64,000 nucleotides of DNA, taken from positions 30,159 to 94,158 of IMG/VR virus record IMGVR_UViG_3300032289_001637; one strand, given 5' to 3'. Shown one piece after another: positions 18,201 to 29,300 of this stretch (the stretch's first letter is position 1; each line of letters begins with the position of its first letter). Below the pieces are notes generated by a model. It saw only the letters and a list, made by a program, of their open reading frames with translations, made no database searches and was not told the DNA's origin. Made by a program: the position numbers and the translations under genes. This DNA is from a virus.

Positions 18201-19772
18201 TGAATAAAATGTTTTTAATGGAATAAATTTATCATATCCATTAACATCTAAAATAGCTTCATAAAAATCAAACTTAATCTGTGGCTTAAGATTATTTGCA
18301 ATTATACTTCCAGTTCTAGTTGTACTATTAAAAATATTTAATTCTGTAAATACCCCATCATGATTAGATAGATTAATCTCTCCAGTTGAAGCAACCAGAC
18401 CACCAACTGGAAGACCAAAATCTGTTGCCATAATATTCTTAGTAATTTGATAATCTATAGTATAGTCTGTTATATCAACTTTTAATCTTGGTGATAGCTC
18501 AATTAATTCAAATGGTTTATTTGGGGCATACATTGTTTCTACAACAACTCTAATTCCTTTAATAAAAATAAAATCCCTATAGATATCATTACTTCCAGTA
18601 TTAAAATAATCTGGATTCAATATTTTTTTAATTAATCCAACTCTTTTTGTATCATCCTCTTCTAATAGTGAAAATCCATATTCTACATTGTAAGTTTTCC
18701 ACTCTTCATCTTCTTGGCTCCAAACATAAAGAGTTCCTGGCTGTGTAGTAGAGCTACCAAGTATATAAGCATCTCCATCTCTAACATTTTTTGTGTTATT
18801 GTATATACTTGTATCTGGTAGCTGATCTACTGTGTCAAGATATTGATATAAATGAAAATTTTGTTTAAACTGTTCTGGTATTTTTATACCATAATATATT
18901 TCTACATGACCATCCCAAGGAACAATTCTAGAACCATCTTTTCTTGTAGATGATTCACTAAACCCTATTGCATCTATCCAGTTGTTATTGTCATTAAGAT
19001 ACTGTATTTTCCATCTTTTTGGAACTGATGATTTTGTTATATCTTGAAGTGGATCTATAACTAAATTATTATTAGTTCTAATTTTTCCTGGAACTAAAAA
19101 CTCTCCATTAATTCCAACTGCTTCTGGATCTGCTAAATTAGTTTGTAACTTTATAACTATTCTATTTGTAGCAACCTTATTTTTATAAGTAACAAAAGGA
19201 GCACAGTCATTTATTTTGTAAGAAGGGTCTCCAGTAGTAAAGAATGTAGCAGCCTGACTTGATATACCAAACTCCACCCCATCTTCTTTTCTATAAGAAT
19301 TCCAATATTTAAACTTATCAAATCTTGAGCAAAAGTAATATCTTGGTCTTTTCCCAGATCTAATACTATCTACAAACTTTGTATTATTTATGTTTGACTC
19401 TCCAAAATAAAGAATCTTATTAATTCCAGACCTTGGTCTAAATGGTTTAATACAATCTTTTAAAGAGTAGTAAAGCTCTCTGCTTGTTTCTCCTGAATAA
19501 AATGTTAAAGGTTCGTTTGGATCTTCTGTTTTATATTGAGAAATATAATTAGAGTCTAGAGCATTTGTATAAACATCTGCATTATCTTGAGAGTCATACT
19601 CTGAATATAAATTTCTATAAACAACATTTGCACTATCTGGTCTATATCTATAATTTCCATAATTATCTAGATTTGAAAAATCATTTTGATTCCATTCAGC
19701 AATAACTAAAGAATCTACATCAATGCTATTTTTTGTCTGAAGATAATTTATTAAGTCGTTGTCTAAAAACAT
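15255..19772 (-). CDS. Large minor tail/baseplate protein
   Basis: A 1505-aa protein immediately after the distal tail protein gene. Central region (about 430-800) has the strand pattern of tail-hub proteins: DYTIDYQITKNIMATDFGLPVGGLVAS, then FDEYNNFVIMPKEYL, where a prefix is processed along the tail tip. A later beta-sandwich (about 1080-1230) resembles a LamG/concanavalin-like module. The C-terminus (HVQLGDLIKINYDLP...TQLRVVEV) resembles hub proteins that close the tail tip. It probably combines the tail hub and host-contact roles. I see no peptidase or lysozyme motif. Confidence 0.75.
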   Translation of the reverse strand: MFLDNDLINYLQTKNSIDVDSLVIAEWNQNDFSNLDNYGNYRYRPDSANVVYRNLYSEYDSQDNADVYTNALDSNYISQYKTEDPNEPLTFYSGETSRELYYSLKDCIKPFRPRSGINKILYFGESNINNTKFVDSIRSGKRPRYYFCSRFDKFKYWNSYRKEDGVEFGISSQAATFFTTGDPSYKINDCAPFVTYKNKVATNRIVIKLQTNLADPEAVGINGEFLVPGKIRTNNNLVIDPLQDITKSSVPKRWKIQYLNDNNNWIDAIGFSESSTRKDGSRIVPWDGHVEIYYGIKIPEQFKQNFHLYQYLDTVDQLPDTSIYNNTKNVRDGDAYILGSSTTQPGTLYVWSQEDEEWKTYNVEYGFSLLEEDDTKRVGLIKKILNPDYFNTGSNDIYRDFIFIKGIRVVVETMYAPNKPFELIELSPRLKVDITDYTIDYQITKNIMATDFGLPVGGLVASTGEINLSNHDGVFTELNIFNSTTRTGSIIANNLKPQIKFDFYEAILDVNGYDKFIPLKTFYSENAAAATSGMEDVSLNLRDAFFILESNNATSIFLQNSTLTKAVALLLDNIGFSNYVFKNINTANDPVIPFFFVEPDASVSEILQRLAQATQTAMFFDEYNNFVIMPKEYLMPDISVREDNSAISERLTTLYGQKTNSIVPNIEAISSFETKILNDGQINYTTRYIQREVSKLEQASLSLSERTYGYKSAILWELGDQQEARTINQPTGNVGYALGAVPLQNSLGSAVPTVVNHKIINNTIDVGESAFWLPRFQGYLFANGEIIRYDAQQYQVDSPSASATNGLVWITSNSEYQKYFSELVFNGKMVLTGLLRIYTEPYYENASGSNFDDLEENVRYKNGAVRSSGRGQFGTSVTSHFAGLNPYWENLNNRKSFRMDSKNIFSTTPIEFLSYGEISASVSASVYPLGNDTASQNQSLITSKIANFMKQSTRSEGFSSYSQQDVAGIQSSALIFNGPYPVPALQDPKYKLLNLSSTTDRDLISYVYKDLDTDYRHVGTRMRIIGKTKDDKTQSALNAIDLFKIDRGVGDVNLETLSGGAGGIGYMVDPNTNSGYYLEIASMSEDILEYYGSPRSVSSGSASYESVIENIIFYKIEKTPYSTQELGKINIAIPKKLWGGLARIIVDEGKFVGSDRLTSQDIPVYDLSLDAEIQRNSKGIYRIDFNIYLNNKLIGTVTDNNPLQMPSSGLKTCLFTRGSSKCMFENIFALKNIKEDDVSLSKKVNNVVSAESLRKYSVPAIIQNTFLSSISTETRPTVDFYFEEFGTILRECAYFNIKYDQAYPALIAKIVPPFTVEKSYEISGFLPGSYGAEFLIFNTTDKAIDLSESSTNRIMIQGITFTQNISNVLTVDDYFKELSNFSDPVTLENTILSPGRSEKIYDNIKNSRSIYGNKSFSIDSVYIQNEDSAKDIMKWILDKTIRPRKVFELDTFGTQHVQLGDLIKINYDLPEGVKLVDKDKKFVVISATYQRSSSDIKTQLRVVEV

Positions 19773-20356
19773 TATACTTCCTCAAGAGAAATAGAAATAT
19801 CCCAAAGGTCGTGGTTAGTTCCGCCTCTTTTAACAACATTGTAGCTAAAATCTGAAACAAAAACTTCTAAGATGTCAGAGTATTTGTCAAGTTTACTATA
19901 AGATCCTACAGAAAAACTTTGTGGCTTATCATAAGACAAGAACATGTAAAAAGATCCAGGATTAGTGCTGTACCAGTCTAACAGCTCTGCTCCACCTGCA
20001 CCGCCATCTGCGGTATATTCAACTAAATCATCTATATACTGACCACTTGCAGTAAAAGATTGACTTCCACTAAATGATCTGGATGGTAGTAAATTGTAAG
20101 AAAAAGAAATATTTATCTTATCTGCAATGTGATAAGAACGCATGTGACCGTTTACCATTCTTTTTTTATTTTCAAGTCTATTTGTATTAAAACTAATATC
20201 ACTTCTATTGTGATCAGAGAGTATTATGAAGTCTTCTCCTTCTACCCCAGAAATTTGTGGAACACCGTCTAGAAGCCCTCCAGAATTATTAGAAAAAATA
20301 ACTGCTTGTGGTCTAATCCATTTTTTTCTACTACTTAAATATGCACTACTAACCAT
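19772..20356 (-). CDS. Distal tail protein (Dit-like)
   Basis: A 194-aa beta-rich protein placed right after the tape measure, the usual position of the distal tail protein that forms the ring at the tail tip and anchors the baseplate. The stop of the tape measure gene overlaps its ATG (TAATG). The N-terminal half holds short strands around HNRSDISFNTNRLENKKR. Size matches small actinophage Dit proteins. The call rests mainly on position and size. Confidence 0.65.
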   Translation of the reverse strand: MVSSAYLSSRKKWIRPQAVIFSNNSGGLLDGVPQISGVEGEDFIILSDHNRSDISFNTNRLENKKRMVNGHMRSYHIADKINISFSYNLLPSRSFSGSQSFTASGQYIDDLVEYTADGGAGGAELLDWYSTNPGSFYMFLSYDKPQSFSVGSYSKLDKYSDILEVFVSDFSYNVVKRGGTNHDLWDISISLEEV

Positions 20357-23300
20357 TAGTATCTACTACTCCTTAAATTTCCTCTATTTTGCTGTGAAAG
20401 CTTAGCCATTACAACATTTGCAATATCATCTGGACTTGCATCTGTACCAGCAACATTTACATTTACGTTGTATGTATTATTATACATTGTTTCAGGTCCT
20501 TGTGCTTTACCAGATTGAGGAATGTCGTATCTAGATCCACTAACTCCAAATGTTGGCTGACTCATTTCTGGCAATTCAAAAGCACCCAGATTAATTGCTT
20601 CAAGAAGTGGCATTCCATATTTTCCAACCATTGCTTTTCTTATTACAAATTCTCCAGGAGTTAGTCTTGCGGAAACACTGTCTAGACTTCCAATACCTGG
20701 AACAATTCCTCCAGTATTAAAATAGTTTGTTGATGCAATTGCTTTCTTTACAAATTTTGTAATTTCTATCTTTTTATCATTGCTAAGAGTTGCATACTTT
20801 TCATCCATTTCATCTGCTTTTACAGTATATGCTTTTGGATCTACATATCCCATTTTTTGAGCAATATAGTGTTGTTCTTTATTTTTACCAAAGGAAAGCT
20901 TAGAATTTAAAATACCTGCTTTAAATTCAGCTTTGGTATAAGGAACATAGGCAGCAACAGGGGATATGACAGGAGGCTTCACAGGAGTTGTTACAGGAGT
21001 TGCCACAGGAGTTGCCACAGGAGTTGTCACAGGAGTTGTCACAGGAGTTGTCACAGGAGTTGTCACAGGAGTAGGGGAAAGAGAGTCAACTTTTTCAACA
21101 ACAACTGGTGCAGCAATATTATCGGCTGTACCACCGCCACCACCAGTACCAAGAATTGTGTTATCAGCCTGTCCAGGAGTTCCAATTTTCTCAACAACTG
21201 CAGCTTTTTCTGCAACGTTATATGCATCAATATAGTCTTGCAAGTCTTTTAGTGCTTTACCAGTTAAACCTGCTGCCCTCAATGCTTCAATATTTTGCTT
21301 CATCTTTGTTAGCAATATCTTGTATTCTAATTTAGCTCTTTCCTTATCTATATCATTCTGTTTTTTAGAATTTTCATATATTGCATCTTGAACCACTTGC
21401 ATATCTTGTTCATTTTTGTAAATTGTTTCACCAAAAGAGGAGATTTGTTCTGTAATTTGCTTTCTTGTCATTAAGACACCATTTACAGATATAGATAGTG
21501 ACTCAAGTTCTTTTTGTCTTTGTGTTTCTAATGCAGCCCTTGCATCTTCAATTTGATATTGAGCATCTTGTGTTTGAATTTCACTAGCCATATTTGCTGC
21601 TGCTGCAATATCTCCAGATGCTAAGGCTGATGCTAATCCAACTCTTGAACGGTTTTGTTGATCAATTCTGTTATTTGCTTTTTCAACCTTATCAAGTGCA
21701 GAAATTCTATCATCATAAGTTTTATTAACCTTTTCTTCTTCTTTTGCAAGAAGATCCAAAGCATGGTTTCTTATATTTATTTGACGTTGTATTAATTCAT
21801 TTTCTCTTTCCATTCCAGAAAGTTTTGTTTCTAATGCTGAGTTTTCAAGAGTTATTGCTGAAGCTGCAAGATCTAACGTATCTAAAGTTCTTTCTTCTGA
21901 ACTCTTTGTTAAAAATTCAAGTGCTCTTTGAACATTTAATTGCTCTTTTAATGTATCTATATACTCTTTCTTTGCAGCAGTAGTAGAATGTTGATAAAGT
22001 TCTACATCTATCAATCCAGCAATTTCACCATTAATACCTTGAGTTACAAGTTGCTTGGTTATGTCTAACTGATCTTTTAATCCATTTACATTTTTCTTTA
22101 TATCTACAAGACCTTGTACTGCATTTAGTTTCTTTTGAGCCTCAGTTTGCTTATTTAATTCTTCAATATAGGATTTTCTTTGTTGAGTTGTCATAGCCAA
22201 GAATGCTTTTTGATCAATCATTCCTTCAACATCTGAATTTATTTCAACGCCTAGCTTATTTAATGCATCAGAATATTCGCTTATCTCTTTTGTTTGTTTT
22301 TTAGCATCAGCAAGTGCCATTGTTGCTGCTAGTGTAGATTGTGCCTGTACTTGTTTGTTTAACTCTGCAATGTAAACCTTTCTTTCTGCAGTGGTCATTG
22401 CTAAGAAAGCCTTTTGATCAATCATTCCTTCAACATCAGAATCTATTACAACTCCTAAACCACTTAGTACAGAAGAATAGTCACTCATCTCTTTTGTTTG
22501 TTTTTTAGCATCAGCAAGTGCCATTGTTGCTGCCAACCTAGTTTGTGCTGATGCTTGTTTGTTTAACTCTGCAATGTAAACCTTTCTTTCTGCAGTGGTC
22601 ATTGCAAGGAATGCTTTCTGATCAATCATCCCTTCAATGTCAGAAGTTATTACAACACCCAAAGATCCAAGTGTCTTTGAATATTTACTTAGGTCTGATG
22701 TAGCTTTTTGAGTTTCTGCAAGAACCATTACTGCATTTAATCTATTCTGCAATGCAATTTGAGATTGCATGGTCTTAATAAGGTCTGCTCTTTTATTTTT
22801 TGCAGTATTTAAATATACATCTTGAGGAATCATGCTAAGAGCTTCTACATTATTGGCATCTGCAACACCCTTAATCAGATTTGTATAATTTTTAATTTCT
22901 TTATTTTGACTCTCAGCATCTTTTAAGAATGTTACTGCCTGTTCTTTTTTAGTAGGAGGTTTTGTCCCTCCTCCTCCTCCTCCTCCATCTTCATTAAAAG
23001 GAGTTTGACCTGTACCATCAATGTTTAATGATTGAATAAAGTCTGCCTGATCTTTTATCTTTTTTGCATAGTCTGCTTTTATTTTTGCATTTGCTGCTGC
23101 TACCCCTGCACCACCTCTACCATCTGTTTCTTGTTGAAGCTGTGGCATTGCTCCAACTGTTTGCATTGCAATCACAAAAGATGTTAAATATGTTTTTTGC
23201 TGACTTGCAGGAAGTGCGTTAAATGCATCCACTTCTTTTTGAGTTGCATCATATCCAACTGATTCAAATACGGTTGTTAATGCTTTTTCATTATCACCAC

Positions 23301-26300
23301 CACTTTGCATTATAAGATTATTAGCTTTTGTTACAGCATCTTTAATTTCTTTTTCAGGGTCCTTTCCAGTTCCATCAAATAGTTTAAATAGTTCAATTGG
23401 ATCAAATCCCTTTGGTGCAACTTTAGCAATTTTATCTATTGTGTCTTGTATTGACTTAGTGTAAGCTTCTGGATCTGTAAACTCTGTATCTCCATTTAAA
23501 TATGATGTATACATTGAAAGGTCAAATCCATCAGGAAGACTGTTTAAAACTTCTTCTAAATCTTTTATAGAGTCTGCATTTGTTCCAATTTTTATTGCAA
23601 TATCTGGATCTCCAAGTTCTGTAAGAGCAGATTCTATTTGAGTAAACGATAAAGTTGTTCCAGAATCTGTAATAGCTTTTTGCATATTTGTTGCTACTGT
23701 TTGAGGGTCATAATTTTTAGTAGGACTAGAGGCAATGGTAGCTCCAACAAATTTTTCAAGTTGGGCAGACTCCATAATTGCTTTCATTTCTTGCGGAGTT
23801 GGGGTTGTTCCATCTTCAGATGCCTTTAGCAACTTTTCTTTGTATAAAGCCCAAACGCCTTGAATATCTCCTATTTTTGCTCCATAGTTTTCTGGAGTTA
23901 GTCCATCTAATGTACTTGCAATAATAGTTGAAACAATTTCTTGCTGGGCTGTATCAAGCTTTGAAAAGTCTGCTTGTCCAAAAACTTCTGCAGCAACCTT
24001 ATCTCTATCGGTTGCCCTTGCTACTACAGCTGCTGAATCTGAACTAAATCCTGAAAGAAATAATTGATCAGCTATTGTTTGCTGAGTCGCTCCAGAATCT
24101 TTTGTATTCATTACTGCATTTTCAATATTGTCATAAGATATCTGTCTAATCTCTTGAATCTTTTTTTCTCTAGTTTCAAATTCTTGAGTAGTGATGCTTC
24201 CATTTTTTCTTTCTTCGTTTAAAAGAGCTTCTGCATTTTTTAATTCTTTTAATGTTTGTATTGAAGATCCAAAAGTTTTTCCTACTGCTGCAACATTTGC
24301 TTCTATTGCTTTCTTGTTAGCAAAAAATGCAGTTGCTGCACCGCCAACTGCACCAATTACAGCACCAAGGGCTATACCAAAAGCTGCAAATGGACCACTC
24401 CAGGATGTTAAAACTCCACCAAGAACTGCACCTGCTGCTCCACCAGCAATAGCTCCACCAGCAAAACTTTGATTTGCAGTAAAGCGGTTAGAGTTAATTT
24501 CAGGCAGGTCTTTATTTAAAGCGGCTTGTCTTTTTTCAATAGAAGAAATCATTGCTTTAGATCCAGATTCTAAAGTGCCAGATCTAATAAGACCAATAAC
24601 CTTTGATTTTAATAATGAATCGTCTAATGCAAAAGCAATTGCAGATCCAAAAGATTCTGCTTTTTTAGGATCCATTCCGTCTGCAATAGCCATTTCAAGC
24701 ATAGATGCAACTTTTTTATACCTATCTTCTGATGAAGATTTTTTAAGATCCTCAACTAACTTCTTTCCTTCATCAGTATCAAAGTAAGGCATAATTTCAG
24801 AAGCACCCTGTGCTTGTTTTTCTGTAAACCTATAGTCTTGCGTTCCAGATCTAACTGATGCAAAAGAATATCCAGTAGCAGAACTTATTTCTTCCATTCT
24901 ATTTGCAGTCCCACCAAGATTTGCTCCTGCAATTGCAGAAGACTTTGCAAGACCATCAACATGCTTTCTCATCATTACAAAACCTGCTGCCAGTAGTCCA
25001 ACTCCAGCAGTAACTGTTCCAGCTGTTTTTCCTAGTTGCTGAAGCATTGGAATAATAGCCATAGCAGCACCAACACCCATAAGAGCTTGTTGTTGTTTTG
25101 GATTTTCTACGAAACTTGAAGCCATCATTGGAACCATTGATGCCATCATCATTCCTTGACCTGCTTTTTGCATTCTTTGTGCTCTAGCTTCTGCTCTTGC
25201 TGCTTTTGCTTCAGGAGTATTCCTAGCTTCTTTTCTAGCTAACATAGCAGCTTTTTTATTTTCAATTAAGCTTAAAGCCATATTTTTTCCAAGTAGGGCT
25301 GTATTTTTTGCAGCACCAGTCATTGCTGTTCCAATATTTCCAAGCTGTCTATTTATTCCAATCATTCTATCTTTATTAATGATTTGTTGTTGAACTACCT
25401 TCTTTTCAATTGCCTCTCTTGCTTGAAAATATCTTTCTCCAGCCCTTGCATATACCATATTGTTTGCTGATATAGTTTTAAAAGTTTCTGTCATTTTTTT
25501 TGCAGTAGATGAAAGTGTGGCTGAAGTATCTTTAAATACTCCTTGACCAGTATTAGATCTACTTTGCAACTGATATGGATCACTCATGCCCATCATAATT
25601 CTTGCTCTTCTTGATGGCATTCCAGGAAGTGTTGGAAGAACTACTCTCTGTCTATTTTCTTTAGCAAAATATTGCATACCTGGTACTTTTCCACCAGAAT
25701 TCATCATTAGTCTTGGAGGAGCTTCTCTAGAACCCTTGTAAGCAATTCCTCCCATATTTAGTCCTTGTGCATTTCCACTATTAATAGCAGTTAATAAATC
25801 ATAATTTCTTCTTGTTGCATCTTTATTAACTACAAATTCTCCAGGAGTTAACATTGCAGGAACTGTATCTGTATTGCCTTGACCTGGAACAATACTTCCT
25901 TTATTTGCTTTTAGCATTCCTTGGAATCTTGAAGCACTTGAATAAATATCTCCACCGAGACCTCTGATTGAAGTTAGATCTCTAAGCATAATTGCAGAGT
26001 AAGCTTCATCTGCATTTCTATAACCAGCTGATTTTGCTGCTTCATCTAATGCTGATCTATCTCCAATTCTTGAAGGAAGTTTGAAAGAAGGAACTCTAGC
26101 AATAGCTGACTCAACAGCATCATCATACATTTTTGCAAATTGTGCTTTAGTTAATCCTTCACGAGCAATAGCATCTCCAAGCATCTTAACAAAGTCTTTT
26201 GATGCCCCTGTTTTTTCAGTTACTTGTGTAATTGCTCTTGCAGTATAAGCCCCAGTATTTGTTGCCTCATTTCCAAAACTAATTTCAGACCCAGTTGCTC

Positions 26301-29300
26301 TTCTAAATACACCCTTTGAGTTTCTAATTAATTTAACAGCTGCAGCACCAGGATCAATTGTTGCAAGTCTTCCTCCACCAGTTGAAAGAATGTTTCCAGC
26401 TGTTGCATCCATGTCTCCAAGCATTGATGAAGCAGGTATTTGTTTTAAAAGTTCTTTAGTAGGAAGCGTTGTTCCTGCCTTCATTCCTGGAATCATTGGA
26501 GCAGTTGTTGCAAAGATTTCTCCCTCAGGACCATCCATTCTTACAATTCTTGATCCAGGAGTTGCAGTACCTGCAATTCTTCTTCTTGCGGCATTTCCAA
26601 TTAATTCTGCTTGAGCCTCTGCAAGAGTAGGAAATGGCTTAACAAACATCTTTCTACCATCAACATCATAGACTCCAGCTATGTCTCTAAACCTACTGCT
26701 ATGTCCTGTTGAATCTTCAACCTTTGTTCCAGTAAACTTTTTAATTTGAGATTTTGCAACAACACGATTTGGCATTCTTGCACCAAAGTATTGAACAGCT
26801 CCACCAGCATTATAACCAAGTCTGCTGCCTCCTGTTGTAAGATATTTTTCTAAACCAATTAGTTGGCTTGGAACAAAGTTTTGAGGACCAGTACCAGAAG
26901 CCATAAAGACTTTTCCATCACCTTGACCATCTGATGCTACAAAGGAAATTTTTCCAGGTGTACCTGAAGAACCAATACTTCTATATACTCCAACTCTTCC
27001 TTCAGAATCTCTGTAATTAGCCCCAATACCTCCAAGGCTTTTTAAATCTATAACTTCTTGACGAGACAAGACTCTATATCCTTCTCTTTCTAGTCTGGAA
27101 ATAACTTCAGGCTTATCTAAATCTGATGGTCCTGAAACTTTAAGCTGTCTATTAATTTCCGAAGTTTCAGTTCTAAATTGCATAGGTTTTTTTAATAGTT
27201 TATAAATTTCTGGATTATTCTTTTTAATAATGCTTTGATAAATTGGACCAATATCTGCATCCATTAAAGTTTTGCTTGGATCCATTCTTCTAATTCTTTC
27301 TACAAACTGAGCTTTTATTTTTTCTAAGTTTGCTGGAGATTCAAGTCTTCCTGCAACAGCCGACAATGGTTCAAACATTTTAGAGGCTGGAACATTTTCT
27401 AATCTTTGAGCCAATTCTGATGGACTAAATCCACTTCCACCTCTTCTTAAGTTTTGGTTAATGCTTCTTGGAAGATTAACTGTAAACCCAGTTTGAAGAG
27501 TTAAGGGGGATCCGCCAATTGTTTCAAATATTCTTCTTAACAATGGATGCTTGATTTGCTTAGCTTGAGAAATATTTACCGATTCTAAATCTTTTCTAGA
27601 AAGCATATGTGTTAATTCATATTTTTCATCTATTTGTCCAGCTCCAACAGGCTGATTTCTTGGTTGTAATGGTACTGCTACATTTCCTCTCCTTACTGCT
27701 TGACCTTGTGCAATATTTTCTAGCTCTCTTTGTCTTCTTGCATTTTCTCCTACTCCAACCTGTCCAAATGGAACATCTTCTCTTCTAAGATTATTATTTC
27801 TATTTCTAACTACACGATTTGGTCTTGGTCCTGCAAAATATTGCATTCCAGGAATCATTCCACCATTATTAAAATTATTACCGCTATTAATTGCATCAAG
27901 AAGTGCATAGTTTTGTGCAGTAGCCTGTTTGTTTACAACAAATTCTCCAGGTGTAAGCATCGCTGGAACTGTGTCTGTATTTCCAACTCCAGGAACAGTA
28001 GTTCCTCCAGACATAAAGATTGGTCCACCTTTATTTCTTCTTAGACCTCTTATTCTAATTGAACTAGCTTTTACTCCACTTGCTGCTGCAGCTCCAGCTG
28101 CTGCTGCCACTCCAAGCCCAGGTCTGGTCGCTGCTGCTTGTTGCTGAACTGATATTAATGCTCTGTATTCTGCAACAAGACCTGCTACTGCATTCCTAGC
28201 TGCTCCTGTAGAAGTTGCTTGTTCTAGCATTGCAGCGTTTGCTATCTGTGTAGAACTTGCTAATTGTTTTGCAGCACCAGCTGCTTCTAATTCTTCAATT
28301 GATAAATATTTTGCAGATTGTGTAAGTGCTTTTACTGCTGCTACTGGACCACCCTTAATAAGTGCCTTTCCAAAAATTCCAAATCCATGAGTAATTTTTC
28401 CAAGGGTTCCAAGTAAGTTAATTAAAAGACCAAGGAACATTGTTCCAGCAGGAACTACAACACCAACAATTACTGCTGCAATAGCTGCAAATTGTTTTTG
28501 ACCATCTGAAAGACCATCAAATTTTTCAACAATTTTTGTTAAGAAGTTTACAACTGGAATTGCCATCTTAATAAATATTTCACCAATTGGTTCAAGAGAT
28601 AGTTTTAATCTTTCTACTGCTCCAGTAAGCTGTGTTCCTAAAGCATTTTCTACCGCTGCAAGTTCTTTTTCTGCTGTAGTTCTTAATGCTGTAACATCAT
28701 ATTCCATCAAACTTAAAACTTGACTTGCTTGAGATCCATCTCTAACAATATTTTCAAACAAAGCTCCAAGTCTTGCATATTGATACTTTCCAAACACCTT
28801 TTCAAGTGCTTGTTGCTTTGAAAAATCATCTAATCCTTTAAGGGCTTCACCAAAAGCAAATACTGTTCCCATCAAATCTCCACGATTTGCAGAAATAATT
28901 TTATCTAAATTAATTCCAAATCCTGACAAAGTTTCTGTTGCTGCTTTTGTTGGATTAATTAAAGATGCAAGACCAGACTTTAATGCGTTAGCACCTTGCT
29001 CTGCACTTACACCACCTTCTTGCATTGCTGCAAGGAATACTGACATGTCTCGTACATCTCCACCAAGACCTTTAATAACTGGAGCAACTCTTGGAATTGC
29101 TGCGGATAAGTCTTGCAAAGAAACTACTGTTTGGTTTTCAACCATATTCAAAAAGTTAATTGTATCTGCTAAATCTTCTCCAGATAATCTAAAAGCAGAC
29201 TGTAGGGCTATTGTAGTTTTTAATGCCTCTTGCTGTTCCATTTGACCAAGCGTTGCAAGTCTTGTCGCTTGTCTTGTTGCATCTATCAAATCACCATTTC

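Noticed and set aside
20966-21235. Open frame of 89 aa on the + strand (TGVVTGVVTG repeats)
   Set aside because: It is the antisense of the TTPV minisatellite in the tape measure gene; repeats make long frames on both strands.
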